Shown here piece by piece: positions 33,364-41,956 of a stretch of 41,977 nt of DNA. The notes beneath the pieces were generated by a model, which worked only from the letters and a program-made list of their open reading frames with translations, did no database searches and was not told the origin of the DNA. A program made the position numbers and the translations under genes. Numbering within the stretch: the first letter of the stretch is position 1; each line of letters starts with the position of its first letter. Source of the DNA: VMCP01 sp964645755 (lineage in GTDB: Bacteria; Bacteroidota; Bacteroidia; NS11-12g; UBA955). The stretch lies in NCBI GenBank assembly GCA_964645755.1, contig CAZYBT010000012.1, forward strand, positions 1 to 41,977, read 5' to 3'.

Positions 33364-33804
33364 TTACCGAACAATGGTATCAGGGGTGTCGCAAAAAGAA
33401 ATATTGTCGTTAGTTTTTTGTAGCCATACATGTTGAATACCATTTGTAATCCACATCCATTGACTGTCCATTTTTTTGTTATAAACCCCGGTTTGAATGA
33501 TTGTCTCCTGTGTAATTGGTACATGGGGAGCTTTGCATTCAACTAAAATTTGAGGGCTTCCATTTTTTGCAAATGATACAATATCAAAGCGTTTGCGCAA
33601 ATTTAACACTTTTATTTCGCGTTCAACGGCAAGATTGGAGTGGGGTATAGAGTAATGTTGATTTAAGTGAGCAATACAATGTTGTCTAACCCATTCCTCC
33701 GGAGTTAAGGGGATAAATTTTTTTCTAACTAAGTCAAAAATCAATTTCTTTTGCCCTTGAATTTGTATTTCAAAAGAATACTCTGGAAAATTTAATCGAT
33801 CCAT
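33364..33804 (-). CDS. stand-alone HsdR-N-type (PD-(D/E)XK nuclease fold) protein
   Basis: The 146-residue protein matches the N-terminal nuclease domain of type I restriction HsdR subunits but has no helicase part. The nuclease core is RFDIVSF (Asp74) followed by QILVECKAP (Glu89-x-Lys91), and WVRQHCIAHLN precedes it. There is no HsdM or HsdS gene nearby, so it is not part of a restriction system here. It is divergent from holA with 21 bases between the start codons, an association I recall from other Bacteroidota. Substrate and role are unknown. Confidence 0.8.
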   Translation of the reverse strand: MDRLNFPEYSFEIQIQGQKKLIFDLVRKKFIPLTPEEWVRQHCIAHLNQHYSIPHSNLAVEREIKVLNLRKRFDIVSFAKNGSPQILVECKAPHVPITQETIIQTGVYNKKMDSQWMWITNGIQHVWLQKTNDNISFCDTPDTIVR

Positions 33805-33809
33805 CGCTG

Positions 33810-33817
33810 TAAAGATA
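33810..33817 (-). promoter_or_regulatory. near-consensus -7 box (TATCTTTA) for the HsdR-N gene
   Basis: It differs from TAnnTTTG only at the last base and ends five bases before the ATG at 33804 on the minus strand. Confidence 0.35.
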
Positions 33818-33825
33818 AAGGAAAA

Positions 33826-34851
33826 ATGGCAAAAAGTGCAGATACCATATCCGGATATTTAGCTTTGCTAACGGAAATTAAAAGCCGTAAGTTCTCCTCT
33901 ATCTATCTATTACACGGCGATGAAACTTATTTCATCGATTCAGTAACCGATGCTCTCGAAAATACTGTACTTCCTGAAGCGGAAAGAAGTTTCAACCAAA
34001 CTGTACTCTATGGTAAAGATGTGAAAATACCTGAGTTGGTTTCAATGGCTAAACGTTATCCAATGATGAGTGATTTTCAATTGATTGTTGTAAAAGATGC
34101 TCAAGATTTAAAAGATTGGGATAGCATGTTGGCCTATGCTGAAAATCCTCTAAAATCTACAATTCTGGTTTTCGCGTTTAGAAATGCAAAAATGGATTTA
34201 AGAACTAAGGTTGGCAAAGCTATTGCTAGCCATAGAGAATTTCATTCTGAAAAACTGAAAGATTACCAAATTGCTAATTGGTTACCAAAATTTGCACAGT
34301 CAAAAGGCAGATCTATTGATATTGAAGCAATTGAAAGAATTAAGGATTTACTCGGTTCCGATTTGCCTCTCATACACAATGAACTTGAAAAAATATTTGT
34401 TACTGTTAAAGAAGAATTCATTCGAGCGAAGCATATTGAAGAGCATGTAGGGTTTAACCGTGAATACAATGTGTTTGAACTTCAAACCGCTCTTGGTCAT
34501 CGAAATTTCAATAAGTCCATACAAATTGCACATCAAATGAGCATTCGGTCTGAAAAGGGAGACTTAATGAGAATGGTACCTGTTTTATTTAGTTTTTTCA
34601 CCAAAGTTGTACAAGTTCATTCAATTAAACTTTCTTCCAAAAACGAAATTGCCGGTGAATTAGGGGTAAGACCTTTCTTTGTTGATGATTATCTCATTGC
34701 CAAAGGGAACTATTCACTGAGTGATCTGGATTGGGCCATTAGTCAATTAAAGTATCTAGATTTGAGATTAAAAGGAGTCAATAGGGGTGCCGCTTCAGAC
34801 GGTGAACTTTTAATTGAAGCCGTTGTGAATATTCTTAAAAGAACAAAATAA
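33826..34851 (+). CDS. holA: DNA polymerase III subunit delta
   Basis: The 341-residue protein is the clamp-loader delta subunit that opens the sliding clamp. It shows the N-terminal IYLLHGDETYFIDSVTDAL, then SDFQLIVVKDAQDL, the STILVFAFRNAKMDLRTKVG region, LIHNELEKIF and the C-terminal collar domain (LRLKGVNRGAASDGELLIEAV). The ATG at 33826 gives a normal start (MAKSADTISGYL). It is divergent from the small nuclease gene. Confidence 0.9.
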   Translation: MAKSADTISGYLALLTEIKSRKFSSIYLLHGDETYFIDSVTDALENTVLPEAERSFNQTVLYGKDVKIPELVSMAKRYPMMSDFQLIVVKDAQDLKDWDSMLAYAENPLKSTILVFAFRNAKMDLRTKVGKAIASHREFHSEKLKDYQIANWLPKFAQSKGRSIDIEAIERIKDLLGSDLPLIHNELEKIFVTVKEEFIRAKHIEEHVGFNREYNVFELQTALGHRNFNKSIQIAHQMSIRSEKGDLMRMVPVLFSFFTKVVQVHSIKLSSKNEIAGELGVRPFFVDDYLIAKGNYSLSDLDWAISQLKYLDLRLKGVNRGAASDGELLIEAVVNILKRTK

Positions 34852-34935
34852 AACGCTACTTTTTTTTGCATTTTTCGCGAATTTTAGTGTATTTCATTTT
34901 AAAATTTTGTTAATTCGCATTTCACACTTTTAACT

Positions 34936-36864
34936 ATGAAAAAATTATACATATTTCTAAGCCAAGTTGCGTTGATTTCGAGTGCCTTTTCGCAAGCACC
35001 TAAATCAATCACTGCTGGTGCTACATTCGGGGAAGCAATCAAAGCCAACCGTGCTAATGTGTTTGTTGACAACGACACCAAAACAGGTGCAATGTACAAA
35101 TCGTCCTCCAAAAAAGTTACTGCAAGAGGTGCTAACTTAAGTTCTTTCATCAGAATTGGATCAACTTATTACGACCTCCAGTCGAATTATGCCACTGCCC
35201 ACCGTTTAGTCATGCACAAAGACCAAGCAATTTCAGCCGCTTGGACAACTTCCAATTCTAGCGCTCAAGGATTTCCTGGTCGTGGTACAGGTTACAACTT
35301 CAGAAATACCGCAGGAACTTGGGGATTGAGTGATAGTAACAGAGTTGAAAATGTTCGTACTGGATGGCCTTGTATTGGAGTTCTTTCTAATGGCAATGTT
35401 TTTACAATTGGCCATGATGCCACCAATGGCGGGTTCTACATGACTGTTTCTAATTCAGCTTCATCAAAACCGAGTGTTACAACGAGTATTTTGCAGGATG
35501 CACCATACAAACCAATTTGGGCTAGATCTGCCAATAACGGTGATACGATTCATTTGATTTGCTCTTACACCGACTCAGCTGCGCCTGGCGAAAAACGTGC
35601 CCCTACAAGAAACGGAATTTTTGCGCCAATGGTATATAGCCGTTCTTTGGATGGTGGTAAAAATTGGGACGTTAAACACATTATGTTGCCAGAATACGAT
35701 AGCACGCTAACCGACAATGGTGGTGCTGATCAATACAACATCGACGTAAGAGGTAACAATGTTGCAATTGTAAACTCAGATTTATTCATGGGTACGATTG
35801 TATGGAAAAGTACTGATTTCGGTACAACATGGAAGAGATTTGATGCCGGTAAATTTAAATATGCACCCTACAAATCAAAAACTTTGATGTTAGATACTCC
35901 GTTCACTGCAGATGGAACATGTGATGTGTTAATTGACCATAGTGGTAAGGTTCATGCTTTTTGGGGTTTAGCGCGTGTACTTGATGATGATACATCAGAT
36001 GCTCAATTTAGCTTTTTCCCAGGTTATCAAGGTTTGGTTTATTGGAATGAGGACATGGTTGATGGTGGAAAAGTAATTGCAGCAGGTGGAAGTTTCGACT
36101 ACACTGGAGATGGGGTAAACACTTTGAAACAAGCAACCACTGCATCTTTGTCTAACGGTGCTATTCCAAGTGGTATTTATACTGTTGCGCGTTTAGGGAA
36201 TACATCCGCATTGAGATCACCAAACGCTGGTATTGATGCGAATGGTAATATTTTCTGTGCATTTAGCATACCTATTGAAGACGATTTATCGGATTTGGAT
36301 GCAAACTACCGTGATCTAGGTATTGTTTATTCTAAAGATTCCGGTGCTACTTGGGGAACTCCTCAAAATATCACTCAGTCTATCGGTGCGGAAGACGATT
36401 ATGGAACAGTTGCTCGTGATGTGAATGATTTCGTTCATGTAATGTGGCAACAAGATGATTTGCCAGGGACTAACTTGCAAAACAATTCAACAGTTGCAAA
36501 TCATGAGGTTGTTCTTAACAGAATTATGTATCAAGCAATCCCTGTTAAAGATATTTTTGATGAAGTTATCGGACTTGCAAATGTTGACCAACCAAACACT
36601 GGTGAGGTGATGGTTGTGAACCAAAACTATCCAAATCCTTTTGAGAACACAACAAATGTAATGGTTTGGTTGACTCGTCCTGGTGATGTTAAAATTGAAG
36701 TAAGAAATATGATGGGTGCTCTTGTGAAAACTCAAACTCACAAAGATTTATTCAAAGGAAACCATGAATTAACAATTGATGGCTCTGGATTAACCACAGG
36801 TGTATACACATATACGTTGATTGCAGGTGGAAATAGTATTAGCAAAACGATGATGGTAAAATAA
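34936..36864 (+). CDS. T9SS-secreted protein with sialidase-like Asp-box repeats
   Basis: The 642-residue protein has a signal peptide (MKKLYIFLSQVALISSAFSQ), a central region with at least three Asp-box motifs (SLDGGKNW, STDFGTTW, SKDSGATW) and a C-terminal T9SS sorting domain starting NQNYPNPFENT at about residue 560 and ending SISKTMMVK. Asp boxes mark beta-propeller folds such as sialidases and BNR proteins; I do not see the sialidase catalytic Arg set, so enzymatic activity is uncertain. It is expected at the cell surface or outside the cell. A hairpin terminator follows. Confidence 0.8.
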   Translation: MKKLYIFLSQVALISSAFSQAPKSITAGATFGEAIKANRANVFVDNDTKTGAMYKSSSKKVTARGANLSSFIRIGSTYYDLQSNYATAHRLVMHKDQAISAAWTTSNSSAQGFPGRGTGYNFRNTAGTWGLSDSNRVENVRTGWPCIGVLSNGNVFTIGHDATNGGFYMTVSNSASSKPSVTTSILQDAPYKPIWARSANNGDTIHLICSYTDSAAPGEKRAPTRNGIFAPMVYSRSLDGGKNWDVKHIMLPEYDSTLTDNGGADQYNIDVRGNNVAIVNSDLFMGTIVWKSTDFGTTWKRFDAGKFKYAPYKSKTLMLDTPFTADGTCDVLIDHSGKVHAFWGLARVLDDDTSDAQFSFFPGYQGLVYWNEDMVDGGKVIAAGGSFDYTGDGVNTLKQATTASLSNGAIPSGIYTVARLGNTSALRSPNAGIDANGNIFCAFSIPIEDDLSDLDANYRDLGIVYSKDSGATWGTPQNITQSIGAEDDYGTVARDVNDFVHVMWQQDDLPGTNLQNNSTVANHEVVLNRIMYQAIPVKDIFDEVIGLANVDQPNTGEVMVVNQNYPNPFENTTNVMVWLTRPGDVKIEVRNMMGALVKTQTHKDLFKGNHELTIDGSGLTTGVYTYTLIAGGNSISKTMMVK

Positions 36865-36895
36865 AACCGTCATTAATTTTAAATAAATTTTTGAA

Positions 36896-36930
36896 AAGAG
36901 GCCGGTTATTAACCGGCCTCTTCTATTTTT
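36896..36930 (+). terminator. intrinsic terminator after the Asp-box gene, merged with the next promoter
   Basis: A perfect 12-bp stem (AAGAGGCCGGTT at 36896-36907, loop ATT, complement at 36911-36922) is followed by CTATTTTT. The T tract is at the same time the -7 box of the next gene. Confidence 0.9.
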
Positions 36931-36931
36931 G
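36924..36931 (+). promoter_or_regulatory. -7 box TATTTTTG for the gene at 36936
   Basis: An exact TAnnTTTG match begins two bases after the terminator stem and ends four bases before the ATG. Confidence 0.65.
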
Positions 36932-36935
36932 TAAC

Positions 36936-37145
36936 ATGAAAATTGGATATCATTATTTTTTGTTTTCGGGAGTGATCTTTCTTTTGATGTCAGTCTATCT
37001 TTTAATGAATAACCAAACAATTCAAATTTTGGAAGAAAATAATATCCCTTCAAAATCGATTGCCTTTATCATTTTATTTTGGGGTTGCTTCCGAATGTTT
37101 AAAGGCTATAAACTGTATTTGAAACAAAAAAATGATGAAAATTAA
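36936..37145 (+). CDS. small two-span membrane protein
   Basis: The 69-residue protein has two hydrophobic segments (about residues 7-23 and 40-54, the second as SIAFIILFWGCFRMFKG) joined by a polar loop, and a charged C-terminus. I do not recognise a family. The gene overlaps the start of the binding-protein gene by 14 bases, so they are co-transcribed. The ATG at 36936 is preferred; the longer reading from 36891 would run through the terminator hairpin. Confidence 0.6.
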   Translation: MKIGYHYFLFSGVIFLLMSVYLLMNNQTIQILEENNIPSKSIAFIILFWGCFRMFKGYKLYLKQKNDEN

Positions 37146-38061
37146 ATTATTCGTGGCCATTTTTTTCGCATTTGGCTGTTATCGTTGCCAAAACTATCAA
37201 TACGATGGAGTAGGACAGGATGTCCCCACAGCAGGTAAAATTGAAATTTATGTTGATCGTGCCGATTCTCTTCTAATTCTAGAATGGATTGAGATGTTTC
37301 ATGCAAATTATCCCAAAGCCCAAATTTCCCCAATTTTTGCTTCACATAATCAGCTCATGAAATGGGTAGAAACCGACAGTTTGAAAAAAGCATTTATCTT
37401 GAATCATTTTTTAAATAAAGATCAAAAAGAATTTATTGCTAACAATAGAAACTGTACCGTTCATGAAACACATTTAGCCCAAACAGCTGTGGCGATAATC
37501 TCGCACAAAAAAAATGTTGAAACTAAGTTCTCATTGGATAGACTCATCAATGTCTCTGCATCAAATGGTAAAATAAGGGCATTTGATGGTTTAATCGTTG
37601 CCGATTCATGGGGTGCACCACTTTTAACCCTACAAAAAACATTGTTTTCTAAAAACAAATTGAAATTCATGAAATCCCCAAGTTCATTTCTACATCTTTC
37701 TGATGATCAAAAAATTATTGATTTTGTAAGCGAGAACCCAAATGCAATCGGCATCATCTCTCTGAGTTTGGTAGGAAACAACTACAGCAAAGTGTGTTTG
37801 AATAATCAAAAAAAGATTAAAATTTTGAAAGTAAGCAATTCAAATAACGAAATTGCTCATTTCCCTTTCCAATCTCAAATCAAAGCCAAACAATATCCCT
37901 TGATTCAAAATATTGTAGCATATGATTTACAGGGTTATTCGGGATTGGCAAATGGATTTATAACATTTGTGAACAGTCAACCCGGACAAATCATGACAAA
38001 GAAAAATGGGTTAATTCCGACAAACGACGTAGGAAGAACGATTGAATTGGGTACCAATTGA
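37132..38061 (+). CDS. PstS-like substrate-binding lipoprotein
   Basis: The 309-residue protein has a lipoprotein-type signal ending AFFAFGC (Cys around residue 16) and the fold pattern of phosphate-binding PstS-like proteins: GKIEIYVDRADSLLILEWIEMF, an AQTAVAIISHKKN strand, FDGLIVADSWGAP and ALGI-type NPNAIGIISLSLVGN, ending with a QPGQIMTKKNGLIPT segment. In Bacteroidota such proteins are often encoded next to TonB-ExbBD and a TPR protein rather than with phosphate ABC genes; here the TPR gene follows but TonB-ExbBD genes are absent. An alternative ATG lies at 37135. Confidence 0.7.
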   Translation: MMKIKLFVAIFFAFGCYRCQNYQYDGVGQDVPTAGKIEIYVDRADSLLILEWIEMFHANYPKAQISPIFASHNQLMKWVETDSLKKAFILNHFLNKDQKEFIANNRNCTVHETHLAQTAVAIISHKKNVETKFSLDRLINVSASNGKIRAFDGLIVADSWGAPLLTLQKTLFSKNKLKFMKSPSSFLHLSDDQKIIDFVSENPNAIGIISLSLVGNNYSKVCLNNQKKIKILKVSNSNNEIAHFPFQSQIKAKQYPLIQNIVAYDLQGYSGLANGFITFVNSQPGQIMTKKNGLIPTNDVGRTIELGTN

Positions 38062-38132
38062 AAACATTTACTAAAAATATTCGTTTACATAACATATTAA
38101 TAACAATTATTTAGTTTTTTTGCAGTTCGAAA

Positions 38133-40058
38133 ATGAAAATCATTAAAATATCTCTAGTTGGTTTAATTGGATTCGTTAGCTTTCAATTAAATGCGCAATC
38201 TTTAGACGAAGCCAATCGTTTGTCTCGCAACGAACAATTTGAAGATGCTGAAAAAGTATTTCAAGAATTAATCACAGCAAAACCAAAAGAAGCAAATTTC
38301 TATTACTATGCTGGTTTAAATCAAATTTTGAAAGGGGATACTGCTGCCGCTGCCAAATTATTCAATACCGGTTTGGTGATGTCACCCAAGTGCATGATTA
38401 ACTTTGTTGGTAAAGCTCAACTCGCTTTGCGCCAAAATCAAAAGGACTCTTTCCAAATTTTCATGGGCAAAGCCTTGACAGAGAAAAAGAAATTACTTCC
38501 TTTTATCAATAAAGAACTCGCACGTAACTATCTGATGATTGAATTTGCTAGTCCATCTCAATTATTGGAATATGCTCAGTCAGCCGAAAAAATATTGTCT
38601 TCTGCTACAGACGACTATGAAACAAAATTGCTCATTGGCGACGCAATGTTGTTGACCAAAGGTACCGATCAATCTTTAACCATTCAACAATATATAACTG
38701 CTGGTTACGAATCTCCTGAAGATCCACGTCCATTGCTTAGAGAAGCGCGTGTTTATCGCCGTGTTCAAAATTATGAACTTTCTAAAATTAGAATTCATGA
38801 AGCATTGGCGAAAGATAAAGATTATGCTCCAGCCTATCGTCAAATGGCTGAAGTATTTGGTTTGCAAAAACAAAATGATAGTGCAATTTTCTATTTTAAA
38901 GAATACCTCAAAAGAAATAACAACCTCTCTGCAAGACGCCGTTTTGTTGAAGCTTTATATTTGAATAGTCAGTTCGATGAAGCCATTTCAGAAGCAAATG
39001 ATCTATTAGCAATTCGTGAGTTTCCAAACATTTATGGGGTAATTGCTTATGCTTATGTAGGTAAAAAGACAACTTTTGCTGATGAAAATAAAGACGCTCT
39101 CAGAAACTTCAAACTTTACGAAGAAAAGTACGTAGCCTCAATGAATCGCAATCTTTCTCCTAAAGAAACATTCAATAAGGCCAATTTGTTAATCCGTGAT
39201 TCTTCGATTTCTGAAGGAATGCGACTTTACAAATCGGTTCTTTCAGATACTGCTAAAACAGCTGAGGGTTGGTATGATGTTGCAATTGAACAATTATATA
39301 ATGCTCAACGTTACAACGAATCTATCGAAATTTCAAAATTGAAAATGATCAAGAAAAGTGGTAAATTTAACAAGCGTGACCTCTATTACATGGATAGAGC
39401 TTACAGTAAATTGAAAAGATACCAAGAACAAATCAATATCAATAAAATGTATTTAGCCATTGATTCATCTTACATCCAAGTGTATCCAATTATGGCTAAA
39501 GCCGCAATGCAGTTAGATAAAACCGATTCAACTAACTTTGCAAAAACTCAATACATAACCTGGTTAAGCAAAATCGACTCTGCTACAAAAGTAAAACAAG
39601 CCGTTGAAGTCGAAACTGCTATCGGTAATATTGCCTTCCTTTATCAAAAAGCTAAGAATTATGAAATGGCAAGTACCTATTACGGAAAAGTACTTGAACT
39701 AAAATCAACTAGCTTCAAAACCATGAACAAGATTTTAGATAATACCGGGAAAGTAGATTCTTCAACTTTGTTTACCTCTGAGTTTGTAACATTGTTAGGA
39801 CAAACTGAAAACTTGGAAAATTTGACACGCCTTGGTTATGTTGCTATGAAATTGAAAAATTTTGAAGCTGCCGCAGAATATTACAATAAAGCTGAGGTTC
39901 TTGCTCCAGAAAATAAAGATATCTCTTCTATGAGAGCTCTGTGCGATGACTATGCGACTTATCTTCGTATTGAAGATACCAAAAGTAAATTAGACACCTA
40001 CCTCGCTAAAATGAAAGAAAGAGAAGCGAAGAAAAAAGGTGCTGCCAACAAAAAGTAA
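38133..40058 (+). CDS. exported tetratricopeptide-repeat protein
   Basis: The 641-residue protein has a signal peptide (MKIIKISLVGLIGFVSFQLNAQ) and TPR-like helical repeats through most of its length, for example NEQFEDAEKVFQELITAKP, YAPAYRQMAEVFGLQKQNDS and LKNFEAAAEYYNKAEVLAP. It ends in a Lys-rich tail (AKMKEREAKKKGAANKK). It is likely a periplasmic or outer-membrane-associated scaffold. It follows the PstS-like gene by 71 bases, matching the pairing of these two genes in Ton-associated operons of the phylum. A terminator lies 23 bases after the stop. Confidence 0.8.
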   Translation: MKIIKISLVGLIGFVSFQLNAQSLDEANRLSRNEQFEDAEKVFQELITAKPKEANFYYYAGLNQILKGDTAAAAKLFNTGLVMSPKCMINFVGKAQLALRQNQKDSFQIFMGKALTEKKKLLPFINKELARNYLMIEFASPSQLLEYAQSAEKILSSATDDYETKLLIGDAMLLTKGTDQSLTIQQYITAGYESPEDPRPLLREARVYRRVQNYELSKIRIHEALAKDKDYAPAYRQMAEVFGLQKQNDSAIFYFKEYLKRNNNLSARRRFVEALYLNSQFDEAISEANDLLAIREFPNIYGVIAYAYVGKKTTFADENKDALRNFKLYEEKYVASMNRNLSPKETFNKANLLIRDSSISEGMRLYKSVLSDTAKTAEGWYDVAIEQLYNAQRYNESIEISKLKMIKKSGKFNKRDLYYMDRAYSKLKRYQEQININKMYLAIDSSYIQVYPIMAKAAMQLDKTDSTNFAKTQYITWLSKIDSATKVKQAVEVETAIGNIAFLYQKAKNYEMASTYYGKVLELKSTSFKTMNKILDNTGKVDSSTLFTSEFVTLLGQTENLENLTRLGYVAMKLKNFEAAAEYYNKAEVLAPENKDISSMRALCDDYATYLRIEDTKSKLDTYLAKMKEREAKKKGAANKK

Positions 40059-40080
40059 TTTTATTTTCATAGAATAAACT

Positions 40081-40116
40081 GAAAGCCTCGATTTTTATCG
40101 GGGCTTTCTTATTTTT
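40081..40116 (+). terminator. intrinsic terminator after the TPR gene, abutting the next promoter
   Basis: A 12-bp stem with one G-U pair (GAAAGCCTCGAT at 40081-40092, loop TTTT, second arm 40097-40108) runs into TTATTTTT, which is also the next -7 box. Confidence 0.9.
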
Positions 40117-40117
40117 G
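40110..40117 (+). promoter_or_regulatory. -7 box TATTTTTG for the subtilase gene
   Basis: An exact TAnnTTTG match begins two bases after the terminator stem and ends seven bases before the ATG at 40125. Confidence 0.65.
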
Positions 40118-40124
40118 TTTACGT

Positions 40125-41834
40125 ATGCCCACAAAGCTTTTTCCCATAGCAATTATTTTGATTCTCTCCAACTTCTTGAATGGACAATCAACGCCAAATG
40201 TCCCTCATGAAAAAGAAGATGTGCATATAACCTTAAATCAACATTTTATTTTGAAATATGCTCAATCAGCAGAAATCAATCAAATTATGGCATTTTGTGA
40301 TTCTTTAGCGGTGCCTTATATCCTAAAGCCCATCGAGAAAAGTTTTCGATTACTTCAACTCTCAATTCCTTCAGATACACAATACGGATATTTTGGAATG
40401 TTGCAACTGCCGCTGAAAAATCAAATTTTAGATCAATTAAAGAAATCAAAATTATTTGAACATGTTCAAGTTTCTCATCCTGTTTCAAAACGAAAAGTAC
40501 CAAATGATTTATTTCTGTCTAAACAATACCATTTCCTGTTGACAAAAAACTACAATGTTTGGGAAAATTCAATTGGTGGTATCGATAAAAATGGGGATAC
40601 TTTGGTTGTTGCGGTTATTGATGATGGAATTGACACCTCCCACGAAGATTTAATTCCAAATATTTGGTCAAATAAAAATGAAATTCCGTATAACGGAATT
40701 GATGATGATGGAAATGGATATCGCGATGATTATTGGGGATGGAATGGTGGTGATGAGTCTCCATTTATTTTCAATAGCCAGTCTGTAATAGACGGACATG
40801 GTACAAGTGTGGCAGGTGTGCTCGGTGCAAAAGGCAACAATAGTATCGGCATTGCCGGTGCCAATTGGAATATTAAAATCATGCCAATTCTGTGTTATCC
40901 GTCAGATCCAATTGGCGATGGCGAACTGGGTGTCATCCGTTCAATGATCTATGCTTACAAAATGAAAAAATTGTATCTCGATTCAAACAAAACTCGGGGA
41001 GCAAATATTGTTGCACTAAATATGTCGGTTGGAATGGATAATGCATTTGCCGATGATGCTCCAATTTGGTGCTCGCTCTACGATTCGCTCGGCTCAGTAG
41101 GTATTATTTCGGTTTGTGCTGTGACCAATAGAAATGTGGATGTAAGCGTTGCTGGAGATATTCCAACTTTATGTGGTAGCAAATATTTAATAACCGTTTC
41201 TAATTCAGATGACATGGATCAACATGTTTCCAGCGGTTACTCCAAAACTTATGTCGATCTTTCCGCCCCTGGAGAATATATCTATACAACGTCACCTTCA
41301 AAACTAGGTTCTTTATACAAAGAAGAAAGCGGAACTTCTTTTGCTTCGCCTCAAGTAGCAGGTGCAATGGCATTATTATACGCAACATCTTGTAAGGTGT
41401 TTTTAAACCTTTTTCGAAACAATCCTGACTCCGCAATTCAGTTAATGAAGTCTTGGCTGCTCTCCCATGTTGATACCAACGCTAATTTGATGCAAAAAAC
41501 TTTAAGCGGTGGACGATTGAATACCCTTGGTGCATGGCAAGATTTGGATAGCTGGTGTTGGAAAAATGATCAATTTTACACCCGAACCAAGACATTGAGT
41601 CATGGTAAAGTGCAGATTTATCCGAATCCAAGTACAGGAAATTGTTTCTTTAAAGTGAATGCTTCAGTTAATTGCCGTTATCAAATTCTAAATTTCATGG
41701 GTCAAGAATGTATCTCTGGCGTAATTTCGCCGTTAAATGGCGAACATTCAATTCATCTCAATGCAGGTAATTACATTGTTATTTTTGAGGGACAGTGGGG
41801 GCGTGAGCAACATAAATTGATCGTTATCGAATAG
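40125..41834 (+). CDS. S8 subtilisin-like serine protease with T9SS sorting domain
   Basis: The 569-residue secreted protease has a signal peptide (MPTKLFPIAIILILSNFLNGQ), a propeptide-like region to about residue 135, and an S8 catalytic domain with an intact triad: Asp166 (AVIDDGIDTSHEDL), His225 (DGHGTSVAGV) and Ser405 (SGTSFASPQVAGAMALL). The DDDGNGYRDDYWGWNGG insert is common in bacterial subtilases of this type. The last 75 residues form a T9SS sorting domain (VQIYPNPSTGNCFF to HKLIVIE). It is expected to act outside the cell. It has its own promoter directly after the TPR terminator. Confidence 0.93.
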   Translation: MPTKLFPIAIILILSNFLNGQSTPNVPHEKEDVHITLNQHFILKYAQSAEINQIMAFCDSLAVPYILKPIEKSFRLLQLSIPSDTQYGYFGMLQLPLKNQILDQLKKSKLFEHVQVSHPVSKRKVPNDLFLSKQYHFLLTKNYNVWENSIGGIDKNGDTLVVAVIDDGIDTSHEDLIPNIWSNKNEIPYNGIDDDGNGYRDDYWGWNGGDESPFIFNSQSVIDGHGTSVAGVLGAKGNNSIGIAGANWNIKIMPILCYPSDPIGDGELGVIRSMIYAYKMKKLYLDSNKTRGANIVALNMSVGMDNAFADDAPIWCSLYDSLGSVGIISVCAVTNRNVDVSVAGDIPTLCGSKYLITVSNSDDMDQHVSSGYSKTYVDLSAPGEYIYTTSPSKLGSLYKEESGTSFASPQVAGAMALLYATSCKVFLNLFRNNPDSAIQLMKSWLLSHVDTNANLMQKTLSGGRLNTLGAWQDLDSWCWKNDQFYTRTKTLSHGKVQIYPNPSTGNCFFKVNASVNCRYQILNFMGQECISGVISPLNGEHSIHLNAGNYIVIFEGQWGREQHKLIVIE

Positions 41835-41924
41835 GAAACACAAAGCGCGAAAAAAAAACACAGGGCTAAGTGACTGTATTGCAGTGAATAGGCAAAATGA
41901 CTAAAAGTTTTTTTAAGAATGCGC

Positions 41925-41956
41925 TTGACAAAGAGAAAAAAATAGCGTTACCTTTG
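41925..41956 (+). promoter_or_regulatory. strong promoter (TTGACA - 18 bp - TACCTTTG), probably for an rRNA or tRNA operon to the right
   Basis: A TTGACA hexamer (41925-41930) and an exact TAnnTTTG box (41949-41956) are followed by CACTCCCGTTCTGAGAGAG, with an A/T-rich tract upstream. TTGACA plus CTTTGCACCCC-like start regions are typical of stable-RNA promoters in Bacteroidota. The 90 bases between the subtilase stop and this promoter contain no gene I can see. Confidence 0.65.

Noticed and set aside
33364..33804. Remnant of a type I restriction-modification system
   Set aside because: No HsdM, HsdS or HsdR helicase sequence is nearby, and the small protein looks complete with its own start and stop.
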